Of a DNA stretch of 64,000 nucleotides, positions 26,163 to 36,521 are shown piece by piece (within the stretch, counting starts at the first letter, position 1; the number at the start of each line of letters is the position of its first letter). The position numbers were made by a program, and so were the translations under genes. The notes below the pieces were generated by a model, which did no database searches, had not been told where the DNA came from, and was given only the letters and a program-made list of their open reading frames with translations. The DNA comes from Pseudomonas sp. PA27(2017) (GTDB lineage Bacteria; Pseudomonadota; Gammaproteobacteria; Pseudomonadales; Pseudomonadaceae): positions 240,272 to 304,271 of the forward strand of contig NZ_MSXW01000022.1 in assembly GCF_001945445.1 (NCBI RefSeq), read 5' to 3'.

Positions 26163-28301
26163 ATGTTCAATTCCATGTCCATTCGACTGAAAATCGTCCT
26201 GCTCTCCGGCCTGTGCCTGCTTGGCGTGACCGCCCTGATCGTGGGCATGAACCTCTACCAGAGCGGCCAGAACAACGAGCTGACCAGCACCTCCAGCCGT
26301 CAGATGCTGACCGACAGCGTCGAGCACCTGCTCGAAGCTCGCGCCGCCGAGCAGGCCATCAAGCTGCAACGCACCTTCGGCGAAAGCCTACTGGTCATCA
26401 CCGGCCTCGCCGACCAGGTGAACGATGTGCGCGCCCTGGCGGCCAGAACGGGCATGCCGGCTGGCGACCTGAGGGCGGCGATCAACCAGAGCATAAAGAC
26501 CGCCTTCGAGCGCAATACCAAAGTACTGGGCATCTGGCTGGCTTTCGAGCCCAACGCCCTGGACGGTCGGGATACCGAATTCGTCGATGACAGCGCCCGC
26601 GGCTCCAACGAGACCGGTCGATTTTCCAGTGCCTGGACGCGCAGTACCCCGCAACCGATGAATATCATGATCACCGAGGGTGACATCGAAAAAACCGAGC
26701 TGAGCATCAGCGGCACGCCCTACAACAGCTGGTACACCTGCCCCCGCGAGCGTAAAGGCGCCTGCCTGCTGGAACCCTACGCCGATACGACCGAAGGCAG
26801 GCGCCTGCTGATGACTTCGCTGTCCATCCCGCTGATGGACGGCGACAAGGTGATCGCCACCCTGGGCGTCGACCTGGAACTTGCCGCACTGCAGGCGGCC
26901 GCCAGTGAAGCCCAGCGCGGCCTGTTCGACAACGCCGGCCGCGTGCTGATCGTGTCGCCAAGCGGCACTCTCGCCGCCTACAGCACCGACGATAGCCAGA
27001 TCGGCAAGAACATCGGCGAAGCCCAGGGTGACGAAGGCAAGAAGATTCTCGCCGCAGTGGGCAACCAGGCGTCCAGTGTGTTGAGCCAGGGCAACTTCAT
27101 CTATGCCATCCACCCGGTCAGCCCCATCGCCGATGCCAAGCCCTGGGGCGTGTCCATCGGCCTGCCAGAGGAAGTGCTGCTGGCCGACGCGGTAAAGCTG
27201 CAGAACCTCCTGGACCAGGCGCAGACCAGCGGCACCTTCAAGGCGCTGGCAATGGCACTGGCTGCCTGCCTGATCGGGCTGGTGCTGATCTGGCTGACCG
27301 CCTCCGGCGTCACCCGGCCGATCAACGAGGTGGCGCACATGCTCGAAGACATCGCCAGCGGTGAAGGCGACCTGACCCAGCGCCTGCGCTACGACAAGCG
27401 CGACGAACTGGGCGAACTGGCGAGCTGGTTCAACCGTTTCCTCGACAAGCTCCAGCCGACCATCGCACAGATCAAGCAGAGCATCACCGAGGCACGCGGC
27501 ACGGCCGATCAGTCCTCGCATATCGCCAGCCAGACCAGTGAAGGCATGCAGATCCAGTTCCGCGAAGTCGACCAGGTGGCCACGGCCTCCAACCAGATGA
27601 GCGCCACCGCCCAGGAGGTCGCCAGCAGCGCCTCCAACGCCGCCGAAGCCGCCCGCGGTGCTGACGAATCAGCGCAGCAGAGCAAGAGCATCATCGAGCG
27701 CAGCAGCCAGGATATTCGCCTGCTGGCCGACGAGGTCAGCAAGGCGGTGAATGAAGTCGAAGCCCTGGCCCTCAACAGCGAACAGATCGGCTCGGTGCTC
27801 GAGGTGATCCGCAGCATCGCCGAACAGACCAACCTGCTGGCCCTCAACGCCGCCATCGAAGCGGCCCGTGCCGGCGACAGCGGCCGCGGCTTCGCGGTTG
27901 TGGCCGACGAGGTACGCAACCTGGCCCGGCGTACCCAGGACTCGGTCGAGGAAATCCGCCTGGTCATCGAACGCATCCAGGGCGCCACCCGCGGCGTGGT
28001 GACCACCATGCACGCCAGCCAGCAGCACGCGCAGACCAACGTCGAGCAGATCCAGCATGCCGCCCAGGCGCTGGGGCGCATCAGCGACGCGGTGTCGGTG
28101 ATCAGCGACATGAACCTGCAGATCGCCAGCGCCGCCGAGCAGCAGAGCGCCGTGGCCGAAGAGGTCAACCGCAACGTCGCTGCCATCCGCACCGTGACCG
28201 AAACCCTGACCGAACAAGCCACCGAGTCGGCAAAGGTCAGCAATCAGCTCAACAGCCTGGCCAACCAGCAGATGAAGCTGATGGATCAGTTCAAGGTGTG
28301 A
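26163..28301 (+). CDS. Methyl-accepting chemotaxis protein with large periplasmic (double-Cache-like) sensor
   Basis: A 712-residue chemoreceptor starting at the ATG at 26163. TM1 is near residues 10-30 and TM2 near 363-383 ([20 protein letters not shown]). The 330-residue periplasmic part has Cache features ([37 protein letters not shown] then EPYAD, and [15 protein letters not shown]). Two cysteines in the CPRERKGAC segment could form a disulfide. HAMP and the signalling hairpin ([20 protein letters not shown]) follow. Size and layout resemble the polyamine/histamine receptor TlpQ of P. aeruginosa, and the polyamine-type binding protein gene upstream points the same way. The ligand remains inferred. 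A strong terminator follows. Confidence 0.94.
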   Translation: MFNSMSIRLKIVLLSGLCLLGVTALIVGMNLYQSGQNNELTSTSSRQMLTDSVEHLLEARAAEQAIKLQRTFGESLLVITGLADQVNDVRALAARTGMPAGDLRAAINQSIKTAFERNTKVLGIWLAFEPNALDGRDTEFVDDSARGSNETGRFSSAWTRSTPQPMNIMITEGDIEKTELSISGTPYNSWYTCPRERKGACLLEPYADTTEGRRLLMTSLSIPLMDGDKVIATLGVDLELAALQAAASEAQRGLFDNAGRVLIVSPSGTLAAYSTDDSQIGKNIGEAQGDEGKKILAAVGNQASSVLSQGNFIYAIHPVSPIADAKPWGVSIGLPEEVLLADAVKLQNLLDQAQTSGTFKALAMALAACLIGLVLIWLTASGVTRPINEVAHMLEDIASGEGDLTQRLRYDKRDELGELASWFNRFLDKLQPTIAQIKQSITEARGTADQSSHIASQTSEGMQIQFREVDQVATASNQMSATAQEVASSASNAAEAARGADESAQQSKSIIERSSQDIRLLADEVSKAVNEVEALALNSEQIGSVLEVIRSIAEQTNLLALNAAIEAARAGDSGRGFAVVADEVRNLARRTQDSVEEIRLVIERIQGATRGVVTTMHASQQHAQTNVEQIQHAAQALGRISDAVSVISDMNLQIASAAEQQSAVAEEVNRNVAAIRTVTETLTEQATESAKVSNQLNSLANQQMKLMDQFKV

Positions 28302-28342
28302 GTGCTCGTACGCCCTTGGCAGAGCCCGACAGACCAACACCA

Positions 28343-28376
28343 AAGCGCCTGGGCATTAGTGCCCAGGCGCTTTTTC
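28343..28376 (+). terminator. Rho-independent terminator after the chemoreceptor gene
   Basis: AAGCGCCTGGGC, the loop ATTAGT and GCCCAGGCGCTT form a perfect 12-bp stem followed by TTTTT. It lies between convergent genes, so it may also slow transcription from the tpsA side. Confidence 0.92.
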
Positions 28377-28396
28377 TGCATTCGGGCTGTTGCCCC

Positions 28397-31300
28397 TCAG
28401 CGCTGCCCCTGCCTGATCGTGGTGCCGCCGGCTGACTGGATGTTGACCTTGGTGGCTTCACGGCTGCTGCCCACCTCGAGCTCCAGCCCCGACGCCCCGA
28501 TCGGCCCATCCTCGTCCCCGCCAGCATCCTCTGCCGGTTTGTTCGCAGCACCTTTGGAGGCCCCCTCGCCAGCTGGCTTGGCCGGCTCCGAGCTGCTGCT
28601 ACCGCTGACCGAGGTTTCCGCCCGAACGGCGAAGTTCGACGAGGTGCTGACGGCCTCCTGCAGGTTGACCTTGCCCCCGGCACTGATGTCGGTCTGCGCC
28701 CCTGACTCGATCTGCGTTCCCACCAGCGTGGTATTACCGCCACTGCTGATGCTCACGCCCTGCCCGCCGCTGATGCTGCCAACCCGCGCGGTAGAACTCG
28801 AGGCCGTGCCGTAGCCGACACCGAGCCCCAGCTCACCTTCGTTTTCCTTGCCACCGGTGTCGGTCTTGCTCGACGACGCGCTGACACCGACGGAAAGGTC
28901 GAGGGACGAGCTGTTGGCGGTGTCACGCGCCTCGTTGAACGTAACATTGCCGCCGGAATCGATGCTGGTCTTCCCGCCAGCCGACAGTTCGGTGCCAGTG
29001 AACGTGGCATCGCCGCGCGTACGGATGGTCAGGTTGCCTCCGGTCTGGATGCTACCGGTGCGCGCGGTCGAAGCGCTCTCGGAACTCTTGGCCATGTCAT
29101 AGCCCGCGTCGAGACTGGCGTCGTTTCCAGCGATGGCGACCTTGGCCTCGACATTGATGTCGTGGCTGCTGCCCTTGGCGCTGGAGGTGTCTTTCGCCGC
29201 TTGGTAATCGAGCGAACCGGCGTCGATGGTAGTGTCGCCACCCGACTCGAACTGGGTACCGACCAGGGTCGTCTGCTCTTTCGACGTCGAGCTGATGTCG
29301 CCACCGGCCTTGAAGCGGCTGGTGACCGCCGTGCTCTGCTGCTCGCTCTCGCTGGAAATGGAGCCCTGATAGGACGCCTTGACCCCAACCCCGGCGCTGG
29401 CCTCGGCGCCACCGCTGGCACTGGCGTTGGCTTCCGCGCCGGCGTAAACGCCAACGCGGGCATCGTGGCTCTGCGCATCGCTGCTCGACCAACTGGAATC
29501 GGAAACCGCCTCGTCGCGGATCACTCGCGCCGACTGGGTAATGTTGCCAGCCGCCTCCACCTGGGTACCCTGATCGACGATGGTGTCCTGCGCCTGGCGG
29601 GTGAAGTTGCCGCCAGACTTGAAGCTGTTGGTCACCTGGGTGATCGAGCCTTCGCTGTTTTTCTCAGACTCGTAGGCATAGCGAAGGCCTGCACTGGCCT
29701 CGGCCGAGGCACTGGCTGACGCATCGCCCTGACCTTGGGAATTGCCATTGGCGCTGGCCTCGGCCGACGCGCCGGTGCCCAGGTAAACGCCTGCCGTGTG
29801 GGTCTCGGCCGAGCTGCTGGAGCGGCTGACATCTTGGGCTGCGACATTCCTGATGTCCTTGGCCTGGATGTTCATGTCGCCACCGGACTCGACGTTGGCC
29901 CCCAGGAAGGTCGCGGTGTCCTTGGCGGTCACGCTCATGTTGCCGCCGGATTTGAGGGTCGAGGACGAGTTGGTCAGGCTGTAGCTGGACTCTTGCGAAT
30001 GCTCGTGGCGCACCCCGGCCGTCGTGGTCGACCCGGCATCCGCACCGGCTTGCGCCTGGCCGCTGGCCACGCCGCCACCGCTCACACCCGCCGAGGCCGA
30101 CGCGCCCGCCTTGGCTTCGGCATCGTTGTAGATACCGACGGAGGTCGTGTTGGTTTCGCTCTCGCGCCATTCCTCGTTGCGCCCGGTCAGTACCTGAACA
30201 TCCTTGGCATCGATGGCCAGATCACCACCGGACTCGACGTTCGAGCCCTGCACGGTAACCGTACCGTCGCTCTTCATGCCCAGGCTGCCGCCGACCTTCA
30301 GGTTCGAGGCAACGCTGGTGTTCTTGCCCTCGTTGGTGGTGGTGACGCTGGTTTCCGCCAGCTTGAGGTTGGCCGACGCCTTGGCGCTGGCCTCTGCAGA
30401 AGCCTCCGACTGCAGGCCGACAGCACTGGCCTGGGCCTTGGCCTCGGCACCGCTGGAGCTGTCCACCTTGAGGAAGGTAGTGGTCTCGACGCGCGTGCTG
30501 GTGCGCTTCTCGTCCAGGCCATCGAGAATGGCGATGCCCTCCTTGCCTTCGAGGTTGGCGTCACCGCCGATGTTGGCATCCGAGCCCTGCAGAACGATGG
30601 CCTTGTCCGACTTGACGTTGGCATTGCCGCCGACATTCAGGGTCGAGCCTTTGTTGGTGCCGGTGAAGTCGTTCACCGTGGTTTTCTGGCTGCCGTAGAG
30701 ACCGCCACCAACACCGACACCCGATGTGCTGGTTTGGGTTTCCACGGTCTCCTTGTCCTGCCGGGCCACGACATTGAAGCTGCCGCCAGTCTGCGCATCG
30801 AGGTTGCCGTCGATATCGGCGTTACTGCCGGCGAGGGTGGTATCACCACCACTCTTGACCGTCAGGTTGCCGCCAGTGGACAGATTCGAGCCGAGGTTCT
30901 TCTCGGTGCTGACCGACGTGCGTGTGCTGCTGCCGCCCAGGAAGCCGCCGCGCTCGGTGTAACTGGTGGTCGTGTTCTTGTCGACGATGGTGTCGAAGGT
31001 CACATCGCCGCCTGCAGCGATGGAGGCGTCGCCACCTGCCTTGACGTCGGCACCGAGCACGGTCACGTCCTTGGCCGCATCCAGACTCAGGTTGTTGTTC
31101 GACTCGATGGTGCCGGTCTTGCCGATAGCCGTCGTATAGGTCGTGCCATCGCCCTGCCCGACCGCCAGGGTTTCGTTGCGGATGCTGCCCTCGGTAGAGG
31201 TCAGGCTGACGTTGCCACCTTTGATGGTGCCACTGGTGTTGGTGATGTCACCGGTGGTCTTCACGCTCAGCGAATCACGCCCTTCGATGGTGCCGCCGGT

Positions 31301-34300
31301 GTTCTTCAGACCGCCGCCGGCGATATCCAGATTGTCCGCGGCGATCACCGCACCGCTGGCGATGGCGGCAACGGTGGAGGCTGCCAGGTAGACCCGAGGC
31401 ACGAGCACTTTCTGCCCCTGGACCTCGGTTTCTTCCATCCAGACGATATCCTGGGTCAGGTTCGCCGCCTGTTCGGGAGTCAATGGCTTGCCAAACTGCA
31501 GGCCTTGCCTCTGACCTTCACCATAGGCCTGATCCATCAAGCGCTGCATCTGGTCGACCTCATTGGCGTAGCCATTGATGACGTTGCTGCCGGTCTTCTG
31601 GATCAATTGCTGACGAATCAGGTAGGCCTCGTAATTGGCGTCACCCAGGCGCTTTTGTACGTCGTCCGGGTTGAAGCCATAACGCTTGGCCAGATAGTCC
31701 GAACCAACGAAGTTTGAGCCGACCCCATAATTGGGGTTGGTCTCGATCAGGTATTTGGTATTCGGGTTCTTGCTGGGGACGAAATCGCCATTGGGGTTGG
31801 TCGGTAAATTGATGGTCGATGTACCACCAGCCGGGCCGTTGGCCGAGCCAGTGACCAGCGTAGTCTGGGCCACCCGCGCCTGGTCGTCTGGCCACGGTGA
31901 GCCATCGTTGACCAGGGTGCCTGTGCCAGTGATGCTCATGTTGGTGGCAAAGATGCCGGCGCCGCTGCGCCCGATAACGCTGGCATCGCGGAAAACGCCG
32001 CCCTGTATAGCCATTTCCCTGGCCTCGTCGCCCAGTACCGAAGGAAAGCCGCCTCCCGAGAGGTGCCGGGTTTTGGTCCAGCCGGCGCCCGGGCTCCACT
32101 CGTCCCAGTTGTAGTCGTCGTCATCCGGGCTATTGGCCAGGTCATCATCACGGCCCGAACAATTGGCAGGCGCACCGTTATAGCAGTAGACAGTGGAATC
32201 CGTGCGCGCCCAGGCGATGAAGTCGTCATCACCGCTCGACTCGTCATCGATACGAATCCAGCGCAGGGTTTTCTCGTAGTGGTAAAGCGCCAACTCCTGG
32301 TTGGTAAAGGTGCCGGTACCCGTGATCTCGACATTGGGTGCGGATATCACGCCAACCCGGTTCAGGCCGCTGGAACCATAGTCGAGCGTCAGTTTGCTGC
32401 CGGCACCGTAGGCTATGATCTGCGCTTTCTGCAGGTTCTGCAGCTCACTCAGCGTCAGGCCCACCAACTGCTCGTCGAAGCTGTATTTCTCGTCGTAGAG
32501 CCAGGCGTTCATGCCGCTGTCGAACGAACCTTCGTTGGCGATCTTGTCCTCGCTGATAACACCGCCGTAAGAAACCGCGCCGTCGCGCTTGGTCAAGGTG
32601 CCGCCACTCCACAGCGTCTCGTTGACGAACGACTGGGTGGTCTTGATATAGGCATCGCCGAAGCTGACGATAGCGCCGTTGTTGACGAGACGGGCACTCC
32701 GGATATCGAGCTTGTTGGCTGCGCTCAGCGTACCGCTGGCGTAGTTGCTCAACTGACCACCAGCCTGCAGATTCAGGTGTTCGGCGGCATACAGAGCGCC
32801 GTGGTTGTCGATGTTGGTGTTGGCTTTCAGGCTCAACTCATTGAGCGAGGACATACCCGCAGTGCTGCTGTTGCCGATCGAAGCGGCCTCGACCGCTAAA
32901 GAGCCATTGGCATGCAAGAGGTTGCTGTTGCTTAGCGTCGTGCCGGCGTTGACCTTGCCGCCGGCCGAGCCACTGACCTTGCCGGCGTTGTCGATCGAGC
33001 GAGCCGCCTTCAGCTCGTAGTCGCCCGTACTCTTGATGGTGGTAGCGCTGCCAACGGACAACGCAGCGGCCGAATCCAGTTTCAGAGCGCCCGTGCTCTG
33101 TAAGTTGGCATCCGTCAGCTTGAGGTCGCCACTGGTGGTGCGCAGCGTCAGGGCTTTGCTCGCTGCCTGGCCATCGGCGCCGCTGTAGAGGTTGCCGGTG
33201 TTGGTCACCGTCAGGCTGCCAGCCTGCACGGACAGGTCGTTACCCGCCCCCCAGGTAGTTCCCGCCAGGGTGGTTGCCGCTTGGGTCTGAATCCTGGTGT
33301 CACGCCCGGCATAGCGCTTCTTGCCGGTGCTGCTGGTATCACTCAGGGTGGCAGCGGTCACGTTGAGGTCACGGTTCGCGGTCAAGGTCGCCTCATCGAG
33401 CCTGGTCGCGCCGCTGCTGGCGCTCAGCGCCAGGTCACGCTTGGCACTCAACTGGGTATTCGCACCTTCGACGACGATGGCGTCGCCGCTGGTCGAACTG
33501 CTCAGAGCCAGATCACGCTCGGCACTGAGGCGGGTGTTGATCTCGATCTTGCCTGAGGCGCTGAGCGTGAAGTCATCCCCAGTCGCCGCCGCTTCGCCGC
33601 GCATGCGTACGCCAACGCCGCCCTCGGTCGCGAGAATCTTGATGCGGTTGGCGTACATGCCGCCCAGTGCCGTGGAGTCGATAGCATACAGCGGCGTGTC
33701 ACCGCTGGGCGCGCGCGCCGTGGTCTCGCGGTTGGCGTAGCCATAGTCGTTGGCGCCGGCCACCAGCGCGACATCCTGGCCGTTGAGCTGGCCATCGATC
33801 TTCACCGAACGCGCCACCAGATCGAGCACCTTCTGGTTCTTGGCGTCGATGCCGTTGCCTTCCACCAGGATGTCACCCTGGTTGACGGTGAAGCCGGCTA
33901 CCCGGCCGTCGGCACCGATGGTCGGTACGCCCGTGGTCAGCGTGGCGCGGTCACTGTTGATGAAGCCGCATCCCGAACAGGTGATGCCGTAGGGGTTGGC
34001 GACGATCACGTCGGCCTTGCCGCCCACCACCTCGGTGTAGCCGCGTAGCGAGGAGCGGTTGGGCGCCACCACTTCGTTGAGGATTACCCGGGCTTCGTTG
34101 GTCAGGTTGACGTTGGGCACGATCTGCCCGCCCAGCTGCGACTGCAACGCACCGGCGCGAGTCAGCGCCGAGTTGTTGTTGAGGATCTGCCCGCTGGGGT
34201 CGACGTTGTACTGGATGTAGCGGTTGTGCGAGACGCCGGCACCGTTGGCGGTGGCGATATCGATCACCTGCACGCCGTTGGGAGCGTTGAATACCGCAGT

Positions 34301-34507
34301 ATTGCCGCTGGCCACTTCGACCCCGGCCGCCCAGGCCGTGTTGGCGACCAGTGCAGCGCAGATCGGCGTAAGCCAGAAGAGCCCCGGGCGGCTGCCGACC
34401 GCGAGCGCCCCTCGGCCACCTTGCCTTCCACGCGCACTTATGTGCTCGGAAACGACGACGAAGGCACGGCGGGAAAAGCTCCAGATGATCCGGAATACAT
34501 GGTTCAT
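28397..34507 (-). CDS. TpsA filamentous-hemagglutinin-like exoprotein (two-partner secretion)
   Basis: A 2036-residue adhesin. It starts with an extended signal peptide (MNHVFRIIWSFSRRAFVVVS, cleavage near AWA-A at 61), preceded by a GGGAG ribosome site at the ATG at 34507. The TPS domain follows, with NPYGITC at 171-177 and GFTVNQGDILVEGNGIDA. Next come hemagglutinin-type beta-helix repeats, a conserved KYLIETNPNYGVGSNFVGSD region, and many imperfect repeats of the type SGGDTTLAGSN/ESGGD. A segment near residues 750-815 is unusually acidic and holds two cysteines. The C-terminus is a low-complexity tail without a VENN motif or toxin domain, and no immunity gene follows. So it looks like an adhesin or biofilm protein, not a CdiA toxin. 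It is exported by the TpsB encoded 10 bp upstream. Confidence 0.94.
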   Translation of the reverse strand: MNHVFRIIWSFSRRAFVVVSEHISARGRQGGRGALAVGSRPGLFWLTPICAALVANTAWAAGVEVASGNTAVFNAPNGVQVIDIATANGAGVSHNRYIQYNVDPSGQILNNNSALTRAGALQSQLGGQIVPNVNLTNEARVILNEVVAPNRSSLRGYTEVVGGKADVIVANPYGITCSGCGFINSDRATLTTGVPTIGADGRVAGFTVNQGDILVEGNGIDAKNQKVLDLVARSVKIDGQLNGQDVALVAGANDYGYANRETTARAPSGDTPLYAIDSTALGGMYANRIKILATEGGVGVRMRGEAAATGDDFTLSASGKIEINTRLSAERDLALSSSTSGDAIVVEGANTQLSAKRDLALSASSGATRLDEATLTANRDLNVTAATLSDTSSTGKKRYAGRDTRIQTQAATTLAGTTWGAGNDLSVQAGSLTVTNTGNLYSGADGQAASKALTLRTTSGDLKLTDANLQSTGALKLDSAAALSVGSATTIKSTGDYELKAARSIDNAGKVSGSAGGKVNAGTTLSNSNLLHANGSLAVEAASIGNSSTAGMSSLNELSLKANTNIDNHGALYAAEHLNLQAGGQLSNYASGTLSAANKLDIRSARLVNNGAIVSFGDAYIKTTQSFVNETLWSGGTLTKRDGAVSYGGVISEDKIANEGSFDSGMNAWLYDEKYSFDEQLVGLTLSELQNLQKAQIIAYGAGSKLTLDYGSSGLNRVGVISAPNVEITGTGTFTNQELALYHYEKTLRWIRIDDESSGDDDFIAWARTDSTVYCYNGAPANCSGRDDDLANSPDDDDYNWDEWSPGAGWTKTRHLSGGGFPSVLGDEAREMAIQGGVFRDASVIGRSGAGIFATNMSITGTGTLVNDGSPWPDDQARVAQTTLVTGSANGPAGGTSTINLPTNPNGDFVPSKNPNTKYLIETNPNYGVGSNFVGSDYLAKRYGFNPDDVQKRLGDANYEAYLIRQQLIQKTGSNVINGYANEVDQMQRLMDQAYGEGQRQGLQFGKPLTPEQAANLTQDIVWMEETEVQGQKVLVPRVYLAASTVAAIASGAVIAADNLDIAGGGLKNTGGTIEGRDSLSVKTTGDITNTSGTIKGGNVSLTSTEGSIRNETLAVGQGDGTTYTTAIGKTGTIESNNNLSLDAAKDVTVLGADVKAGGDASIAAGGDVTFDTIVDKNTTTSYTERGGFLGGSSTRTSVSTEKNLGSNLSTGGNLTVKSGGDTTLAGSNADIDGNLDAQTGGSFNVVARQDKETVETQTSTSGVGVGGGLYGSQKTTVNDFTGTNKGSTLNVGGNANVKSDKAIVLQGSDANIGGDANLEGKEGIAILDGLDEKRTSTRVETTTFLKVDSSSGAEAKAQASAVGLQSEASAEASAKASANLKLAETSVTTTNEGKNTSVASNLKVGGSLGMKSDGTVTVQGSNVESGGDLAIDAKDVQVLTGRNEEWRESETNTTSVGIYNDAEAKAGASASAGVSGGGVASGQAQAGADAGSTTTAGVRHEHSQESSYSLTNSSSTLKSGGNMSVTAKDTATFLGANVESGGDMNIQAKDIRNVAAQDVSRSSSSAETHTAGVYLGTGASAEASANGNSQGQGDASASASAEASAGLRYAYESEKNSEGSITQVTNSFKSGGNFTRQAQDTIVDQGTQVEAAGNITQSARVIRDEAVSDSSWSSSDAQSHDARVGVYAGAEANASASGGAEASAGVGVKASYQGSISSESEQQSTAVTSRFKAGGDISSTSKEQTTLVGTQFESGGDTTIDAGSLDYQAAKDTSSAKGSSHDINVEAKVAIAGNDASLDAGYDMAKSSESASTARTGSIQTGGNLTIRTRGDATFTGTELSAGGKTSIDSGGNVTFNEARDTANSSSLDLSVGVSASSSKTDTGGKENEGELGLGVGYGTASSSTARVGSISGGQGVSISSGGNTTLVGTQIESGAQTDISAGGKVNLQEAVSTSSNFAVRAETSVSGSSSSEPAKPAGEGASKGAANKPAEDAGGDEDGPIGASGLELEVGSSREATKVNIQSAGGTTIRQGQR

Positions 34508-34517
34508 GGTGGCTCCC

Positions 34518-36281
34518 TCAGATGGCCAGGCTGATGTTGAAGAAGGTCGAATCGCCGCGGGCGTCGTCATCCATGAAGCCCGGCGAGCTAAGCGGATGCG
34601 AATGCAGCAGGTCGAGGCTGAGCGGGCCGAGGTAGACGCCGAGGCCGACCGAGACGCTGCTCAGTTCACCCTCTGGCACGTCCGCCACACGGTTCCAGAC
34701 CCGGCCGTAATCGGCGCCCAGATAAGGCCGCAAGGTCAGCGTCTGCGCACCCAGCAGGGCAACAGGCTTCAACCAGCTCAGGTCGTTGCGCAGGTAATGG
34801 CCGTGGTCGCCGCTAAGCGGGGTCTCGGCAAAGCCGCGTACGGTGAAGGGGCTGCCGATGGACATCTGCTCGGAGCCATAGAGGGTGTCCAGCGCATGCT
34901 GGCCATAGAAGGCGCTGTTCAGCGACAGGTTTTCGCCAGCGACCTGAAACGGCCGGTAGAAGCTCACGCCGTACTTCAGCTTGGTGAACTGCGCGCGCGG
35001 CGCCCAGTCCGGCAGATTGTCGGCATCCTCGAGAGCATGGAACCAGGTCAGACCCCGCGCGACGCCGGCATCCAGGGTCAGGGCGCCGCCCAGCACCCGG
35101 GTGGTGAAGGACGAGTCGAGATCGAGCACGGTCAGGCTGCGGCTGCTGACTTCCAGCAGGATGCCTTCCAGATAGTTCTCGTTCTTTTTCTTGGTCAGGC
35201 TACCGGACAGCGTCCACATCGAGTCCTGCCCGCGCCAGGCGACATGATCCAGGCGGGCCGAGTAGTTCTTGGAATTACCGTAGGTTTCCAGCTCGGCGCC
35301 GCTGGGCGCATCGAGGATGCTAGCGTACTCGGAGGTCGACGCACCGAGGCTCAAGGTGCTGTAGCCGAACGGCACCACATACGACAGGTTGCTCAGGTAG
35401 GACGAATGGCGCCCTGTGTCATAGGGCTGGGAGCGCCGGTGGGTAAAGCTGACGAAATCGTTGAGGCCGAACGGGTTGTCCAGCGCCAGGTTGGCGCCCA
35501 GCTGGTTCTGCCCGGTAGCCTTCTGGCCGTAATTGTCGTAGGTGGCGCCCAGGTGCAGACGACGCGAGGGCGCATTGCGAAAGGTCACCACGCTGTCGCC
35601 GGGCGCCTGACCGGGCGCGATGTCCATGGTGGCGCTGTTCGAGCGCAGGCGGTTGATCTGATCCAGGGCCTGTTCAAGATCACGCAGATCCAGCGGGCGA
35701 TCGAGCATGCCGGGGGTCAGGTTGGGCAACCACAGCGAGCTCTGTCCGCCATCCTCGACCACGATGCTCTTCAGGCGGCCCTCCTCCACCTGGATCAGCA
35801 GCGTGCCCTGGCTCAGATCCTGCGCTGGCAGGTAGGCTCGCGCCGCCACGTAGCCCTTGTCGATGTAGGCATTGGTCAAGGCGCCGAGAATGCGCTCGAT
35901 TTCCGCTACGCCCAGGCACTGCCCCTGATAGGGCGCCAACAAATCATCCAACTGGCCCTGGCGCAGCAGCGTGACACCAGAAACGCTGATGCTGTGAATC
36001 TGCCGGCAGTTCGTCGACACCCGTTCGGATAAAGGGCGTGGTGCCACTTGCAGACGTGTCGGCGGCGCATCGGAGCGGACGTCCTCCTGACGCTGGCGCT
36101 CGATCAACTCACGCTGCTGGCTTTGCAATTGCTCGGCCTGGCGGGCCGCTGCCTCGATGTCACCGGGTGTCTGGGCATGGCTCAGGCCCGAGGCGGTGCC
36201 CAACATGAGCAGTACGACGGCATGGGAGAGGTGGCTGTGCGGGTGACTCGCACGACGCTGCGCAGGGGCGGTTGAACGCAT
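34518..36281 (-). CDS. TpsB/FhaC/ShlB-type outer-membrane secretion pore
   Basis: A 587-residue Omp85-superfamily transporter. A signal peptide (residues 1-36, ending SHA) precedes a Gln/Arg-rich helix (AARQAEQLQSQQRELIERQR). POTRA domains follow around 90-240 (IHSISVSGVTLLRQGQLDDL, GYVAARAYLPAQDLSQGTLL). The barrel carries the FTVRGF motif of the constriction loop L6 and ends with TFFNISLAI. It recognises the TPS domain of the exoprotein and moves it across the outer membrane. The exoprotein gene starts 10 bp downstream. Its promoter region, 36282-36521, carries a TGTCAG direct repeat also found in front of the tolC-type gene. Confidence 0.95.
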   Translation of the reverse strand: MRSTAPAQRRASHPHSHLSHAVVLLMLGTASGLSHAQTPGDIEAAARQAEQLQSQQRELIERQRQEDVRSDAPPTRLQVAPRPLSERVSTNCRQIHSISVSGVTLLRQGQLDDLLAPYQGQCLGVAEIERILGALTNAYIDKGYVAARAYLPAQDLSQGTLLIQVEEGRLKSIVVEDGGQSSLWLPNLTPGMLDRPLDLRDLEQALDQINRLRSNSATMDIAPGQAPGDSVVTFRNAPSRRLHLGATYDNYGQKATGQNQLGANLALDNPFGLNDFVSFTHRRSQPYDTGRHSSYLSNLSYVVPFGYSTLSLGASTSEYASILDAPSGAELETYGNSKNYSARLDHVAWRGQDSMWTLSGSLTKKKNENYLEGILLEVSSRSLTVLDLDSSFTTRVLGGALTLDAGVARGLTWFHALEDADNLPDWAPRAQFTKLKYGVSFYRPFQVAGENLSLNSAFYGQHALDTLYGSEQMSIGSPFTVRGFAETPLSGDHGHYLRNDLSWLKPVALLGAQTLTLRPYLGADYGRVWNRVADVPEGELSSVSVGLGVYLGPLSLDLLHSHPLSSPGFMDDDARGDSTFFNISLAI

Positions 36282-36412
36282 AGTTGATCGCTCGATGGAA
36301 ATGAGGGCAGAGGCTGGTCCGAGCCACGCAAGTGTGGCGGCTCACCGTCTTTTTCTGGCTATATCGGTGAGCGCGGCCCGGCGCCTTGGCAGGCACGCGG
36401 AGCCGCTACCGA

Positions 36413-36457
36413 ATGATAGCCATATGACATCCCATCAAAACTGACAAAAGCTGACAT
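36413..36457 (-). promoter_or_regulatory. Candidate regulated promoter of tpsB: TGTCAG direct repeat plus -10 box
   Basis: On the minus strand TGTCAG (36456-36451), four bases, TGTCAG (36446-36441) form a 10-bp-period direct repeat. After 22 bp comes TATCAT (36418-36413) as a -10 candidate; no good -35 is present. Of the 25 bp at 36433-36457, 24 are identical to 56765-56789 in front of the tolC-type gene. Confidence 0.65.
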
Positions 36458-36521
36458 CGGGCGAAGCCGCCCCGCCCTGTGACGCGGTGCGTTCAGGGCA
36501 AGGCAAACGATGGCTGAAGGT

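Noticed and set aside
28397..34507. Contact-dependent inhibition toxin (CdiA)
   Set aside because: The TPS domain is shared with CdiA, but there is no VENN motif, no C-terminal toxin domain and no small immunity gene downstream; a chemoreceptor gene and terminator follow.
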